A stretch of 64,000 nucleotides of DNA from Oribacterium sp. NK2B42 (GCF_000424445.1 NZ_AUJX01000006.1:1-64000), one strand, 5' to 3'; positions 52,637-62,821 are shown, counted from the first letter of the stretch. Translations and numbers: made by a program. The notes: a model not told the origin generated them from the sequence alone.

Positions 52637-55600
52637 TTACGCCTGCTCCTTCAGCTTATTCTGCGCAACAGTGAGCATCAGCTTGATACGGTTAAGCTGA
52701 TTGACTTCGGAGGCTCCTGCATCGTAGTCTACGGCGATTATATTGGCGTCAGGATTGTGCTTCTTCAGCTCCTTGATGACACCCTTTCCGACGATGTGGT
52801 TCGGCAGACATCCGAAAGGCTGGGTACAAACGATGTTGTTTACTCCTTCATCCATGAGCTCCAGCATCTCACCGGTAAGGAACCAGCCCTCGCCGGTCTG
52901 GTTGCCGATGGAAACATATTCTCTGGCCATCTTTGCAAGCTCTTTGATCTCTCCGGGAGGAGTGAATCTCTTGGACTTGGCAAATTCCTTACGGGCCGTT
53001 TTTCTGAAATACTCCAGAAGGTTTATGGCACAGTTACAAAGTGCCTTGCCCTTCCAGCCGGCGCCCAGATTCTCATATTTGAAGTTCTGATTATAGAAGC
53101 AGTAAAGCAGGAAATCCATAAGATCCGGCATTACAGCTTCAGCGCCTTCTTTTTCAAGAAGTTCAACAATATGGTTATTGGCAAGAGGGGAGAACTTAAC
53201 AAGTATCTCACCGACAATGCCTACCTTAGGTTTAACAACACCTTCCTTTAATGGAAGATTATCAAAGTCTCTTATGATCCTCTTTACATTCTTTGAGAAG
53301 AGGTACATAGAGGTTGTCTTCTTTGAGACAGCCGCCTTGCATACCTTAAGCCACTTCTGGTGTAATGCTTCTGCAGAACCGGGAACCGCTTCGTATGGCC
53401 TTGTGGCATACAAGGCTCTCATAAATACGTCTCCGTAAACCACCGCCTGCATGGCTCTGGTCAGAAGCGGGAGAGTAAGCTTGAATCCCGGGGTTGACTC
53501 CATGCCGTTGGTATTGAGGGAAATAACAGGTATCTGTGACATTCCCGCATGTTCAAGGGCACGGCGTATAAATCCTATGTAGTTTGATGCACGACATCCG
53601 CCTCCTGTCTGGGTCATTATGACAGCAGTTTCATCAGGATTGTACTTTCCTGAGTTAAGAGCCTCCATGATCTGTCCCACAACTATGATGGAAGGATAGC
53701 AGGCATCATTATTTACATACTTAAGTCCTGTGTCTATGGCTGAACGGTTAGCATTATTCAATACTATAAGGTTATAGCCTGCGGCACGGAAGGCTGCTTC
53801 AACAATCTCAAAATGTATAGGAGACATCTGAGGACAGAGGATGGTATAGTTCTTTGCCTTCATCTCCTTGGTGAAGAGTCTTCTCTCATAATTTGCCGGA
53901 CGGACATTACGTACGTAATTTCTTTCGTCCCTTACTCTGATGGCTGCGATAAGGGATCTTACTCTTATACGTGCAGCACCGAGGTTATTAACCTCATCAA
54001 TCTTAAGGACAGTGTAAATCTTATCAGATCCTGTGAGAATGTCTCTGACCTGATCCACCGTCACGGCATCAAGTCCGCATCCAAAGGAATTGAGCTGTAT
54101 AAGGTCAACGTCTTCTCTTTGTTTTACAAACTCGGCAGCTCTGTAAAGTCTTGTGTGATACATCCATTGGTCTGTAACGATGATGGGACGCTCCACCTGT
54201 CCGAGATGGGATACGGAATCTTCCGTAAGCACCGCAAAATCATAGCTGGTGATAAGCTCCGGAATTCCATGGTTTATCTCGGGATCCACATGATAAGGTC
54301 TTCCTGCAAGAACTATTCCCCTGTGTCCGGTTTCCTTCATCCAGTGAAGAGTTTCCTCACCCTTTTTCTGCATATCCTCATGGGCACGCTCAAGTTCAAG
54401 CCATGCTTCATGGGCTGCAGCTCTGACTTCATCCTCAGTGATATTCCATGATCTAAACTGTTCTATGATCTTGTCTTCAGTAAGCTCACCCACAGGGCGG
54501 ATGGAATGCTCCATATCGTCGCCATGTATGAAGATCCTTACCAGCTGATCGGTACAGATTTTCTCGTCCGTAAAAGCCAGGAAAGGCTTCATGAACATAA
54601 CAGAGTTATCCTCCAGGCCTTCTACATTATTTTTGATGTTCTCGGCATAGGAGGTAACCATGGGGCAGTTATAGTGATTTCCTGCATCAGGAGTTTCATT
54701 ACGTTCATAAGGTATGCATGGATAGAATATGAATTTCTGTCCGTTTCTTATGAGCCATTCGATATGTCCGTGAACGATCTTTGCAGGATAGCACTCGGAT
54801 TCCGAAGGTATACTCTCTATTCCAAGCTCGTAAATCTTTCTGGTACTTGCAGGAGAGAGAACAGTTCTGAACTTTAATTCTCTGAAGAAGGTAGCCCAGA
54901 AAGGATAGTTCTCATACATATTGAGAACCCTCGGTATACCTACTTCACCGCGCACTGCGATATCCTGAGGCAGCGGCTCATAGTCGAACATTCTCTTAAG
55001 CTTGTATTCGTAAAGATTCGGAATATCCCTCTTAATCTTGGTTTTTCCGAGACCTCTTTCACAGCGGTTTCCGGAAATGTAATTACGACCGGCACCGAAC
55101 TGATTAACTGTCAGAACGCAGTGGTTGTTGCAGCCCTGGCAGCGGGTCATCTTTGTTGTGTATTTAAGGTTAATGATTTCGTCCAGTGGCAGCATGGTAG
55201 TCTGAACACGGCCGTAAGCTGTACGGGGAACCTTTATTTCCTCTGTAGGCTTCATCTTTTTGATCTTTTCATTTGCCATGTGATATCTTTCACGGGCAAT
55301 GAGAGCGGCACCAAAGGCACCCATGATTCCGGCGATGTCAGGTCTTACCACATTAGCTCCCAAAAGATTCTCAAAAGCACGGAGCACCGCATCATTGTAG
55401 AAGGTTCCGCCCTGAACAACGATGTGTTCGCCCAGATCCTTGGCTTCTGTAACCTTTATAACCTTAAAAAGGGCATTCTTGATAACTGAGTATGCAAGAC
55501 CTGCGGAGATATCATTAACAGTTGCACCTTCCTTCTGTGCCTGTTTTACGTTGGAATTCATGAAAACAGTACATCTGGAACCAAGATCCGTAGGATTTTC

Positions 55601-57019
55601 GGCAAAAAGCGCAGCATGGGCAAAATCTATAACCGAATAGTCCAGGGATTTTGCAAATGTCTCCAGGAAGGAACCGCAGCCGCTGGAGCAGGCCTCGTTA
55701 AGCTGTACGGAATCAACTGTGCCATCCTTGATGCGGATGCACTTCATGTCCTGTCCGCCGATATCCAGTATGCAGTCCACCTTAGGATCAAAGAATGAAG
55801 CGGCATAGTAGTGGGAAATGGTCTCTACCTCCCCCTCGTCCAGCTGGAAGGCAGCCTTAAGCAGGGCTTCACCGTATCCTGTGGAGCAGCTGTAGGCGAT
55901 GCGGGCATCTTTCGGAAGGAGATCCCGTATCTCTTTCATGGATTCTATCGCTGTTGCGATAGGAGATCCGTTGTTGTTTCTGTAAAATCTGTAAAGAAGT
56001 TCACCCTCTTCGGATACAAGGGCAAGCTTTGTGGTAGTGGAGCCCGCATCTATACCGAGATAAACATTACCATGGTACTGTGAAAGGTCGGCAGTCCGTA
56101 CCTTTGCTTTGTCATGACGGGCGCTGAACTTCCTGTATTCTTCCTCATTCCCGAAGAGAGGCTCCATTCTCTTTATCTCTGCATCCATCTTGATTCCGTT
56201 ACGGAGCATATTGATAAGCTGAGAGACAGATTCTTCCTTTGCATCTTCAGGGCAGTTAAGACAGGAGCCTATGGCAGCAAAAAGATGGCTGTTTTCAGGC
56301 TCTATAATTTCGTCACCCTGGAGATTCAGAGTACGTATAAATGCTTTTCTTAATTCAGGCATGAAATGAAGAGGACCGCCTAAAAATGCAACGTGTCCTC
56401 TGATGGGCTTACCCTGGGCAAGACCCGATATGGTCTGATTCACCACCGCCTGGAAAATAGATGCGGCAAGATCCTCACGGGCTGCACCTTCATTTATAAG
56501 CGGCTGAATGTCGGTTTTTGCAAAAACGCCACATCTTGCGGCGATAGGATATATCATCTGATAGTCCTTTGCGAGAACATTAAGCCCTGCAGCATCTGTA
56601 TGAAGAAGCGATGCCATCTGGTCAATGAAGGAACCCGTTCCTCCTGCACAAATTCCGTTCATTCGCTGGTCGATTCCACCCTTAAAATAAATGATCTTGG
56701 CATCCTCTCCACCAAGCTCTATAGCCACATCCGTATCCGGCCGGTAAGCCTTCAATGCTGTCGCAACGGCCACAACCTCCTGACAGAAGGCTGCATCCAT
56801 ATGTTTACTGAGAGTAAGTCCTCCGGACCCCGTAACCACTGTAGAAAGGCTCATCTCTCCCAACTGCTTTTTTGCTTCCTCAAGGATATCCGCAAGAGTC
56901 CCCTGAATATCCGCATGATGACGACGATAATCAGAAAACAGGAGCTTCTCATCCTGATCCATGATCGCAATCTTGACAGTTGTCGAACCTATATCAATTC
57001 CAAGTCTGTTTTTCTGCAT
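52637..57019 (-). CDS. 2-hydroxyacyl-CoA dehydratase activator/reductase fusion (BadF-type x2, DUF2229, D-component)
   Basis: 1460 residues. Domain 1 (about 5-255) is an ASKHA ATPase, [10 protein letters not shown], with candidate cluster Cys124 ([10 protein letters not shown]) and Cys163 ([10 protein letters not shown]). Domain 2 (about 318-580) repeats it: [14 protein letters not shown], Cys444/448 (ACSSGCGSF) and Cys483 (SRCTVF). A Cys-rich segment follows (CQGCNNHC, 627-634, and Cys653), then a DUF2229-like domain with KIVHGHIEW, and a C-terminal region like the dehydratase D-subunit ([16 protein letters not shown]). Such fusions use ATP to push electrons at very low potential. The substrate is unknown. 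A GGGG-type ribosome site precedes the ATG. Confidence 0.9.
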   Translation of the reverse strand: MQKNRLGIDIGSTTVKIAIMDQDEKLLFSDYRRHHADIQGTLADILEEAKKQLGEMSLSTVVTGSGGLTLSKHMDAAFCQEVVAVATALKAYRPDTDVAIELGGEDAKIIYFKGGIDQRMNGICAGGTGSFIDQMASLLHTDAAGLNVLAKDYQMIYPIAARCGVFAKTDIQPLINEGAAREDLAASIFQAVVNQTISGLAQGKPIRGHVAFLGGPLHFMPELRKAFIRTLNLQGDEIIEPENSHLFAAIGSCLNCPEDAKEESVSQLINMLRNGIKMDAEIKRMEPLFGNEEEYRKFSARHDKAKVRTADLSQYHGNVYLGIDAGSTTTKLALVSEEGELLYRFYRNNNGSPIATAIESMKEIRDLLPKDARIAYSCSTGYGEALLKAAFQLDEGEVETISHYYAASFFDPKVDCILDIGGQDMKCIRIKDGTVDSVQLNEACSSGCGSFLETFAKSLDYSVIDFAHAALFAENPTDLGSRCTVFMNSNVKQAQKEGATVNDISAGLAYSVIKNALFKVIKVTEAKDLGEHIVVQGGTFYNDAVLRAFENLLGANVVRPDIAGIMGAFGAALIARERYHMANEKIKKMKPTEEIKVPRTAYGRVQTTMLPLDEIINLKYTTKMTRCQGCNNHCVLTVNQFGAGRNYISGNRCERGLGKTKIKRDIPNLYEYKLKRMFDYEPLPQDIAVRGEVGIPRVLNMYENYPFWATFFRELKFRTVLSPASTRKIYELGIESIPSESECYPAKIVHGHIEWLIRNGQKFIFYPCIPYERNETPDAGNHYNCPMVTSYAENIKNNVEGLEDNSVMFMKPFLAFTDEKICTDQLVRIFIHGDDMEHSIRPVGELTEDKIIEQFRSWNITEDEVRAAAHEAWLELERAHEDMQKKGEETLHWMKETGHRGIVLAGRPYHVDPEINHGIPELITSYDFAVLTEDSVSHLGQVERPIIVTDQWMYHTRLYRAAEFVKQREDVDLIQLNSFGCGLDAVTVDQVRDILTGSDKIYTVLKIDEVNNLGAARIRVRSLIAAIRVRDERNYVRNVRPANYERRLFTKEMKAKNYTILCPQMSPIHFEIVEAAFRAAGYNLIVLNNANRSAIDTGLKYVNNDACYPSIIVVGQIMEALNSGKYNPDETAVIMTQTGGGCRASNYIGFIRRALEHAGMSQIPVISLNTNGMESTPGFKLTLPLLTRAMQAVVYGDVFMRALYATRPYEAVPGSAEALHQKWLKVCKAAVSKKTTSMYLFSKNVKRIIRDFDNLPLKEGVVKPKVGIVGEILVKFSPLANNHIVELLEKEGAEAVMPDLMDFLLYCFYNQNFKYENLGAGWKGKALCNCAINLLEYFRKTARKEFAKSKRFTPPGEIKELAKMAREYVSIGNQTGEGWFLTGEMLELMDEGVNNIVCTQPFGCLPNHIVGKGVIKELKKHNPDANIIAVDYDAGASEVNQLNRIKLMLTVAQNKLKEQA

Positions 57020-57515
57020 ATATTAAAACCCCATTTAAAACATCCCTTTATCCGGAAAATGTCTCACGGTAACTCCGGCCGCGTAAAAACAGTCAGGTCA
57101 TAAACATTACCGGATAGTATCAAAAACGGCCTTAGTGAGATAACTCATTCTCCTTATACGCCGGTTCAGATATATCTGATTTCTACATAATTATAAAAGT
57201 ACAAATCAAAAAGTTATATTAACATTTCGGAATGAGCCATTCAACCGTGATAATGTAAAACTTTTGTGAATAAATGTCTTTTTTGTCTTGAAAAACACCC
57301 AAAGTGCTTATATACTGTATTGAAATTTTTTTGCAATAAAGAGTGTGTTCTTCTTATAAAAATAGTAAACTTATAAGAGATATAAATGAGGACGCACACT
57401 AAATGCAGGTGTTTCCCAAAAAGAAACAAAATACACTTTAAGGAACCGGATAGATCTGCATCTGTATGTCAGAGATAAACGGTAAAAATCTTACATTTAC
57501 AGAGGAGAATGAGAG
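57020..57515. promoter_or_regulatory. divergent A/T-rich control region (activator gene / rhomboid-pyk)
   Basis: 496 bases without a long gene. For the minus-strand activator: TATAAT on the minus strand at 57190-57195, followed by the perfect palindrome TCAGATATATCTGA (57166-57179) near the likely start site, an operator candidate. For the plus strand: a consensus-like promoter TTGAAA (57288-57293), a 17-base spacer and TATACT (57311-57316), giving a leader of about 195 bases. A TCTTATAA/TTATAAGA hairpin lies near 57352-57379. Confidence 0.6.
57386..57478 (+). CDS. possible 30-residue leader ORF
   Basis: Within the rhomboid-pyk leader, ATG at 57386 opens a frame to TAA at 57476-57478. It begins MRTHTKCRCFPK and is basic, with three Cys. 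AAGAGA lies 8-14 bases upstream. It could be a leader peptide or chance; nothing else supports translation. Confidence 0.2.
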   Translation: MRTHTKCRCFPKRNKIHFKEPDRSASVCQR

Positions 57516-58163
57516 TTGACATTTTATCAAAAGCTTGAAAGAAAACTCGGGAAATATGCCATCCCCGATCTCATGAAATACATCTGCGTTATCTACGTAG
57601 TGGGGTTTATTATCCAAATGTTTAATCCGCTGCTGTATTACTATTATCTGGATCTTGATCCGGAAGCCATACTTCACGGACACATCTGGCGTATAGTAAC
57701 TTTTCTGTTTTACCCGCCTTCCACTTCACCTATATGGATGGTCATAGCTGTATTTGTTTATTACAGCCTCGGTTCCACCCTGGAGAGATTGTGGGGAACA
57801 TTTAAATATAACTTCTTTTATTTTACCGGAGTCCTGATGCTGGTAGTGACATCACTGCTTTTCTACATTGTTACAGGTATACCTCTCCAGCTTTACCCGA
57901 CGTATATGACCTTCAGTATATTCCTGGCATATGCGCTTACTTTTCCGGACAGTGTATTCTATCTGTATTTTTTCATACCGATAAAAGCACAGTGGCTCGC
58001 CATAGCAGAAGTGGTGCTCTACCTTTTCATATTTATATCCACACCGGATTTCAGCACCAAGGTAGCCATCGCATTATCACTTTTGAATGTGGCATTGTTT
58101 TTCTTTCTTACCAATCAGAGACCAAAGAATAACAATGTTTTCCATATAAATGATTTTAGATAA
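57516..58163 (+). CDS. rhomboid-fold membrane protein lacking the catalytic serine
   Basis: 215 residues, about six membrane spans. GHIWRIVTFLFYPPS and YYSLGSTLERLWGTFKYNFF match the rhomboid WR motif and L1/TM2 region. The GxSG active-site segment expected before the fourth span is replaced by YPTYMTFSIFLAYALTF, with no Ser in place and no catalytic His seen, so it is a pseudoprotease comparable with iRhoms or derlins. It starts at TTG (57516), 8 bases after GAGGAG. pyk follows after 19 bases on the same transcript. Confidence 0.75.
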   Translation: MTFYQKLERKLGKYAIPDLMKYICVIYVVGFIIQMFNPLLYYYYLDLDPEAILHGHIWRIVTFLFYPPSTSPIWMVIAVFVYYSLGSTLERLWGTFKYNFFYFTGVLMLVVTSLLFYIVTGIPLQLYPTYMTFSIFLAYALTFPDSVFYLYFFIPIKAQWLAIAEVVLYLFIFISTPDFSTKVAIALSLLNVALFFFLTNQRPKNNNVFHINDFR

Positions 58164-58182
58164 ATATTCCAGGAGGATTTTA

Positions 58183-59613
58183 ATGAGAAAGACTAAAATT
58201 GTATGTACACTTGGACCTAATGAAAATGATTACAATATCCTTAGAAAGCTTGCCGAGAACATGGACGTAGCACGTTTCAACTTCTCACACGGCAGCCATC
58301 AGGAGCACCTTGAAAGACTTACACTTCTTAAGGAAGCAAGAAAAGACAGCGGACGAGAGATAGCAGCTCTTCTTGATACAAAGGGACCTGAAATCCGTAC
58401 AGGCGAACTTGAGGATCACAAGAAGGTTACTCTGGAAACAGGAGCATCCATCATCCTCACAACAGAAGAGTGCATTGGAACCAAGGATAAGGTTTATATC
58501 AACTATGACGGACTCAACGAAGATGTCAAGGAAGGTAATGTTATCCTTATCGACGACGGTCTCATCGGTCTCGTTGTAAAGAAGGTTGAAGGAGCTGATA
58601 TTCATTGCGAAGTTACTAACGGTGGTGAGCTTGGCGAGAAGAAGGGCGTAAATGTACCGAACGTAAGCATTAAGCTCCCGGGACTTACAGATAAGGATAT
58701 CGCTGACATCAAGTTTGGTCTTGAGGTTGGATTCGACTTCGTTGCGGCATCTTTCGTTCGTAATGCAGAGACCATCCGTCAGATCCGTGAGATCATTGAC
58801 AATGCCGGTTCAACCATGAAGATCATCGCAAAGATCGAGTCACAGGAAGGTCTCGATAATCTTGATGAGATCATCGAAGCCGCTGACGGTATCATGGTTG
58901 CACGTGGTGACCTTGGTGTTGAGATCGAGGCAAAGCGTCTTCCACAGCTTCAGAAGGAAATGATCAAAAAGTGCAACTATGCAGGAAAGCTTGTAATCAC
59001 CGCAACTCAAATGCTGGATTCCATGATCCGTAATCCACGTCCTACAAGAGCCGAGGTTACAGACGTTGCCAATGCAGTATATAACGGCACAGATGCGGTA
59101 ATGCTTTCAGGCGAGACCGCTGCAGGTAAGTATCCTGTGGAAGCTCTTGAGATGATGGCTTCCATCGTTGAGTATACAGAGCAGTTCCTTGACTACAGCG
59201 CTTATAAGAACCGTAAGGTTGATCAGAGCACCTATGCTAATATCTCCAACGCTGTTTGTGCGGCTTCCGTAACAACTGCTTCAGAGCTAAACGCAAAGGC
59301 ACTTATAGTTCCTTCACTTACAGGTTCAACCGCAAGACTTATTTCTAAGTATCGTCCTGCAACACCTATATATGCAATGTCACCAAGCCAGGCAACAGTT
59401 CGTCAGATGATGCTCCTCTGGGGCGTTACTCCTATCTGGGCAAAGAGATCCGATACAACCGACGAGCTCTTTGAGAACTCCATGGATGAGCTCCGCAGCC
59501 GCGGAATCGTTGAGAAGGGTGACATTTGCGTAATCACAGCGGGTATCCTTTCAAGACTTACACGCAACCAGCCGGTTACTCCTACAAATATCATGCGGGT
59601 AATGGGAGCATAA
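58183..59613 (+). CDS. pyk: pyruvate kinase
   Basis: 476 residues. Converts PEP and ADP to pyruvate and ATP. MRKTKIVCTLGPN, ARFNFSHGSH, LLDTKGPEIRTG, the catalytic Lys segment IIAKIESQEGLDN, GIMVARGDLGVEI and TQMLDSMIRNPRPTRAE are invariant. It has A, B and C domains only, without the C-terminal PEP-utiliser extension of Bacillus-type enzymes. AGGAGG at 58171 selects the ATG at 58183. Co-transcribed with the rhomboid-like gene. Confidence 0.97.
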   Translation: MRKTKIVCTLGPNENDYNILRKLAENMDVARFNFSHGSHQEHLERLTLLKEARKDSGREIAALLDTKGPEIRTGELEDHKKVTLETGASIILTTEECIGTKDKVYINYDGLNEDVKEGNVILIDDGLIGLVVKKVEGADIHCEVTNGGELGEKKGVNVPNVSIKLPGLTDKDIADIKFGLEVGFDFVAASFVRNAETIRQIREIIDNAGSTMKIIAKIESQEGLDNLDEIIEAADGIMVARGDLGVEIEAKRLPQLQKEMIKKCNYAGKLVITATQMLDSMIRNPRPTRAEVTDVANAVYNGTDAVMLSGETAAGKYPVEALEMMASIVEYTEQFLDYSAYKNRKVDQSTYANISNAVCAASVTTASELNAKALIVPSLTGSTARLISKYRPATPIYAMSPSQATVRQMMLLWGVTPIWAKRSDTTDELFENSMDELRSRGIVEKGDICVITAGILSRLTRNQPVTPTNIMRVMGA

Positions 59614-59674
59614 ACTAAAAATTATTTTAACTTTTGCACGATATGAGTTATCATTTAACGCAAAAGGTCAAAAA

Positions 59675-59720
59675 ATCCGGAGGGGACGGTTCTCACCGGC
59701 GAGAACCGTCCCCTCCGGAT
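59675..59720. repeat. dispersed hairpin repeat, GGTTCTC family, copy 4
   Basis: A 20-bp perfect stem pairs ATCCGGAGGGGACGGTTCTC (59675-59694) with its exact complement (59701-59720) around ACCGGC. It is the most perfect copy. GGGGACGGTTCTC resembles REP-like palindromes found across Clostridia. It lies 60 bases after the pyk stop. Confidence 0.8.
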
Positions 59721-59770
59721 AAAATAAAAGCAGACAGAGTAGACTCTTTCCTGCATACCAATGTTAATAC

Positions 59771-59809
59771 AAGGCCTCACAGATATTCTTATTTGTGAGG
59801 CCTTTTTTT
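59771..59809 (+). terminator. terminator upstream of lysA
   Basis: AAGGCCTCACA (59771-59781) pairs with TGTGAGGCCTT (59794-59804), with seven T residues at the end. Confidence 0.9.
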
Positions 59810-59895
59810 AAACAATCGCTGAGCCGAAGAGACCTGAACAAGTATGTCAGATATATACGTCGGGAAACCAGCATTTTTAGATGAGGAGAATTCAT

Positions 59896-61161
59896 ATGAA
59901 AAAAGCCTACGCAACTCTTGAGCAGATTCAGAAGATAGCTGAAACCTATGACACACCTTTTTATCTTTACGATGAAAAGGGCATCCGTGAGAATGCACGA
60001 AAGGTACAGAAGGCCTTCAGCTGGAACAATGGCTTTAAGGAATATTTTGCGGTAAAGGCATGTCCTAACCCTTCTATACTGAAAGTCTTAAAGGAAGAGG
60101 GCTGCGGAACCGACTGCAGTTCACTTACAGAGCTTCAGATGTCAGATGCCTGCGGTTTTTCCGGTCATGATATAATGTTTTCTTCCAACGAAACACCTCT
60201 TTCCGAGTATGTTTTCGCTGACAAGCTTGGAGGCATCATAAATCTCGATGACTTCACAAATATCGAAGAGCTTGAAGAGACACTGGGTTCTTTTCCGGAG
60301 ACCATGTCACTCCGTTACAATCCGGGCGGATACTTCCAGATCGCCAATACCATCATGGACAGCCCTCAGGATGCCAAATACGGAATGACCACAGACCAGA
60401 TCATCGAAGGCTTCAAGATCCTTAAATCAAAAGGTGTAAAGCATTTTGGAATGCATTCCTTCCTTGCCTCCAATACAGTAACCAATGATTATTATCCAAC
60501 ACTTGCAAAGCAGCTGTTTGAGCTTGCCGTAAGGATCAAAAACGAAACCGGAGTTGAGCTTAACTTCATCAATCTTTCCGGCGGTGTAGGCATACCTTAC
60601 AAGCCTGACCAGGAGGGCAATGACATTGAAGTCATCGGTGCCGGTGTACATAAGGTTTTTGACGAGGTACTGGTTCCAAACGGCCTGGGAGACATCAGTA
60701 TCTTTACAGAGATGGGAAGATTCATGACAGGCCCTTACGGCGCTCTCATCACAAAGGTCATCCACTTCAAGCACACCTACAAGGAGTACGCCGGAGTTGA
60801 TGCCTGCGCAGTTAACCTTATGAGACCTGCCATGTACGGTTCATACCATCACATCACCGTTCTCGGAAAAGAAAATGCACCCGCAGACAAGGTCTACGAT
60901 GTTGTAGGTTCACTTTGCGAAAACAACGACAAGTTTGCCATCGACCGTGAACTTCCGGAGCTTGAGAAGGGAGATTACCTCTTCATTCACGATGCCGGAG
61001 CACACGGTTTCGCCATGGGCTACAACTACAACGGAAAGCTCTGGTCCGCCGAGCTTCTCTTAAGAGAAGACGGTTCGGTAAAGCTTATCCGCCGCGCCCA
61101 GACCCCTCAGGACTACTTTGCAACCCTTGATATAGACGACACAATGAAGAAATATCTTTGA
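59896..61161 (+). CDS. lysA: diaminopimelate decarboxylase
   Basis: 421 residues, alanine-racemase-fold PLP enzyme that decarboxylates meso-DAP to lysine. The PLP Lys is in EYFAVKACPNPSIL, with CSSLTELQMS, FGMHSFLASN, LSGGVGIPY and the tail MGYNYNGKLWSAELLLRE. It belongs to the branch with FAVKACPNP and not the E. coli-like FAVKAN-type. GAGGAG selects the ATG at 59896 over one 5 codons upstream. No lysine riboswitch is seen in the leader. Confidence 0.92.
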   Translation: MKKAYATLEQIQKIAETYDTPFYLYDEKGIRENARKVQKAFSWNNGFKEYFAVKACPNPSILKVLKEEGCGTDCSSLTELQMSDACGFSGHDIMFSSNETPLSEYVFADKLGGIINLDDFTNIEELEETLGSFPETMSLRYNPGGYFQIANTIMDSPQDAKYGMTTDQIIEGFKILKSKGVKHFGMHSFLASNTVTNDYYPTLAKQLFELAVRIKNETGVELNFINLSGGVGIPYKPDQEGNDIEVIGAGVHKVFDEVLVPNGLGDISIFTEMGRFMTGPYGALITKVIHFKHTYKEYAGVDACAVNLMRPAMYGSYHHITVLGKENAPADKVYDVVGSLCENNDKFAIDRELPELEKGDYLFIHDAGAHGFAMGYNYNGKLWSAELLLREDGSVKLIRRAQTPQDYFATLDIDDTMKKYL

Positions 61162-61174
61162 TAGAAGCTTTTCA

Positions 61175-61255
61175 GCCGGTGGACCAGGGGGACGGGGTTG
61201 GTGGTTCATTTTCTCCGGAAAATGGACCACCAACCCCGTCCCCCTGGTTCACCGG
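61175..61255. repeat. large near-perfect palindrome (81 bases), REP/MITE-like
   Basis: GCCGGTGGACCAGGGGGACG, GGGTTGGTGGT and TCATTTTC form one arm. The other arm mirrors it with about three mismatches around a CCGG-centred tip. The GGGGACGGGGTT core also occurs at 42456-42490. It lies between lysA and hisS and could itself stop transcription. Confidence 0.8.
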
Positions 61256-61280
61256 CCGAATTGTTTCCTTTGAATCACAG

Positions 61281-61310
61281 GACCTCCGTTCAAATATGAC
61301 CGGAGGTCTT
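61281..61310 (+). terminator. hairpin between the palindrome and hisS
   Basis: GACCTCCG (61281-61288) pairs with CGGAGGTC (61301-61308), with only a short T-run, so a modest terminator. Confidence 0.55.
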
Positions 61311-61328
61311 GCGGTACTTATGGAATAT

Positions 61329-61337
61329 TGATATAAT
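61329..61337 (+). promoter_or_regulatory. extended -10 promoter of hisS
   Basis: TGATATAAT at 61329-61337 has both the TG extension and a perfect TATAAT. No -35 match is evident. The leader is only about 30 bases, so a T-box is excluded. Confidence 0.55.
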
Positions 61338-61373
61338 AATTGACCGTAAATTTATTGATATTGAGGTATGGAA

Positions 61374-62645
61374 ATGGCATTAAAGAAAAAGCCTGTAACA
61401 GGCATGAAGGATATCCTTCCCCGTGAGATGGAACTCCGCCAGTATGTTCTCTCAGAGATCAGAAGAACATATAAGGAATTTGGTTTTACAGAGATCGAAA
61501 CCCCGGTTGTGGAGCATATAGAAAACCTCCTCAGCAAGCAGGGCGGTGACAATGAAAAGCTCATATTCAAGGTGATGAAGCGCGGCGACAAGCTTGAGTC
61601 AGCCTATCAGAACGGCAGCCTCGACGATCTCAGCGATTCAGGCCTCAGATATGACCTTACACTTCCTTTAAGCCGTTTTTATTCCCAGAATCAGGCACAG
61701 CTCCCAAACCCCTTCAAGGCGCTTCAGATCGGGCCTGTATTCAGAGCAGACCGTCCTCAGAAGGGACGTTTCCGTGAGTTCGTACAGTGCGATATAGACA
61801 TTTTCGGTGATGGTTCCAATGTCTCCGAAATCGAGCTTATCCTTGCGATCTCAACGCTTCTTAACCGCATAGGTTTTGGTGAGAAGTACAACTTCAAGAT
61901 CGTTATCAATGACCGTGAAATCCTTCGCGGCATGCAGGCATATGCCGGCTTCCCCGAGGAGGATTTCGAGAAGGTTTGCATAAGCCTCGATAAGGCAGAC
62001 AAGATCGGAAACGAGGGTGTGAAGGAAGAGCTTCTTTCACTCGGATATAAAGAGGAATTCATCGACAGGTATCAGACACTTCTCGAAAGCATCGGTACAG
62101 AAGCTAAGGACATCCGTTCACTTGGCGAGAAGCTGAAAGACGTTCTTCCCGAAAGCGTAACAAAGAACCTTGCCGAGATAGTAGAAGCAGTTGCAAAGGT
62201 AAAGAGTGTTAAGGTTAATGTTGAATTCGATCCTACTCTCGTTCGCGGTATGGGCTACTATACCGGACCTATCTTCGAGATCCGTGCCGAAGGCTTCGGC
62301 GGTTCAGTTGGCGGCGGCGGAAGATACGACAAGATGGTAGGAAAGTTTACAGGACAGGATACACCGGCTGTCGGATTCTCCATCGGTTTCGAGCGTATCA
62401 TCACAATCATGCTGGATGCAGACGAGCATGTTCCGGGAGAGAACAGGAAGACCGCATTCCTTCTTGACAAAAACCTTGATGCAGAGAAGACTGCCGAGGC
62501 TCTCAATGAAGCCATGGAGCTTCGCGCTAAGGGTGAGACAGTTCTGGTTTCCCGTATGAACAAGAACAAAAAGTTCCAGAAGGAACAGCTCACACAGGAA
62601 GGCTACACAGAGTTCAGGGAGTTTTACCGGGACGCTCTTAATTAA
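61374..62645 (+). CDS. hisS: histidyl-tRNA synthetase
   Basis: 423 residues, class II synthetase. N-terminal VTGMKDILPREMELRQYV, motif 2 FKALQIGPVFRADRPQKGRF with REFVQCDID, the histidine-binding YYTGPIFEI, GGSVGGGGRYDKMVG, and motif 3 VGFSIGFERI are all present, followed by an anticodon-binding domain. ATG at 61368 directly abuts the GAGGT site, so the second ATG at 61374 with 6-base spacing is chosen. aspS follows about 175 bases on, the common hisS-aspS order. Confidence 0.95.
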   Translation: MALKKKPVTGMKDILPREMELRQYVLSEIRRTYKEFGFTEIETPVVEHIENLLSKQGGDNEKLIFKVMKRGDKLESAYQNGSLDDLSDSGLRYDLTLPLSRFYSQNQAQLPNPFKALQIGPVFRADRPQKGRFREFVQCDIDIFGDGSNVSEIELILAISTLLNRIGFGEKYNFKIVINDREILRGMQAYAGFPEEDFEKVCISLDKADKIGNEGVKEELLSLGYKEEFIDRYQTLLESIGTEAKDIRSLGEKLKDVLPESVTKNLAEIVEAVAKVKSVKVNVEFDPTLVRGMGYYTGPIFEIRAEGFGGSVGGGGRYDKMVGKFTGQDTPAVGFSIGFERIITIMLDADEHVPGENRKTAFLLDKNLDAEKTAEALNEAMELRAKGETVLVSRMNKNKKFQKEQLTQEGYTEFREFYRDALN

Positions 62646-62821
62646 AAGCACCTATTAAATCGTTTTTTGCTTTATTGTTTAAATGTCATCCCGCATATCG
62701 TTTTATGCGAGGTACCAATTTAACAGATAGTACTGTCGTCTAAACCGGGCGGCATTTACATAGATGAGAAGCCTGAACATTGGACAACTCATCATTAATT
62801 AATAATACAGAGGTAATACTT

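Noticed and set aside
52505-57103. Many plus-strand open frames of 60-250 codons antisense to the activator fusion
   Set aside because: They are shadows of the minus-strand gene: poor ribosome sites, atypical composition and no recognisable domains.
59810-59895. Lysine riboswitch upstream of lysA
   Set aside because: Under 90 bases separate the terminator from the start, too short for the roughly 180-nt L-box, and no conserved blocks are seen.
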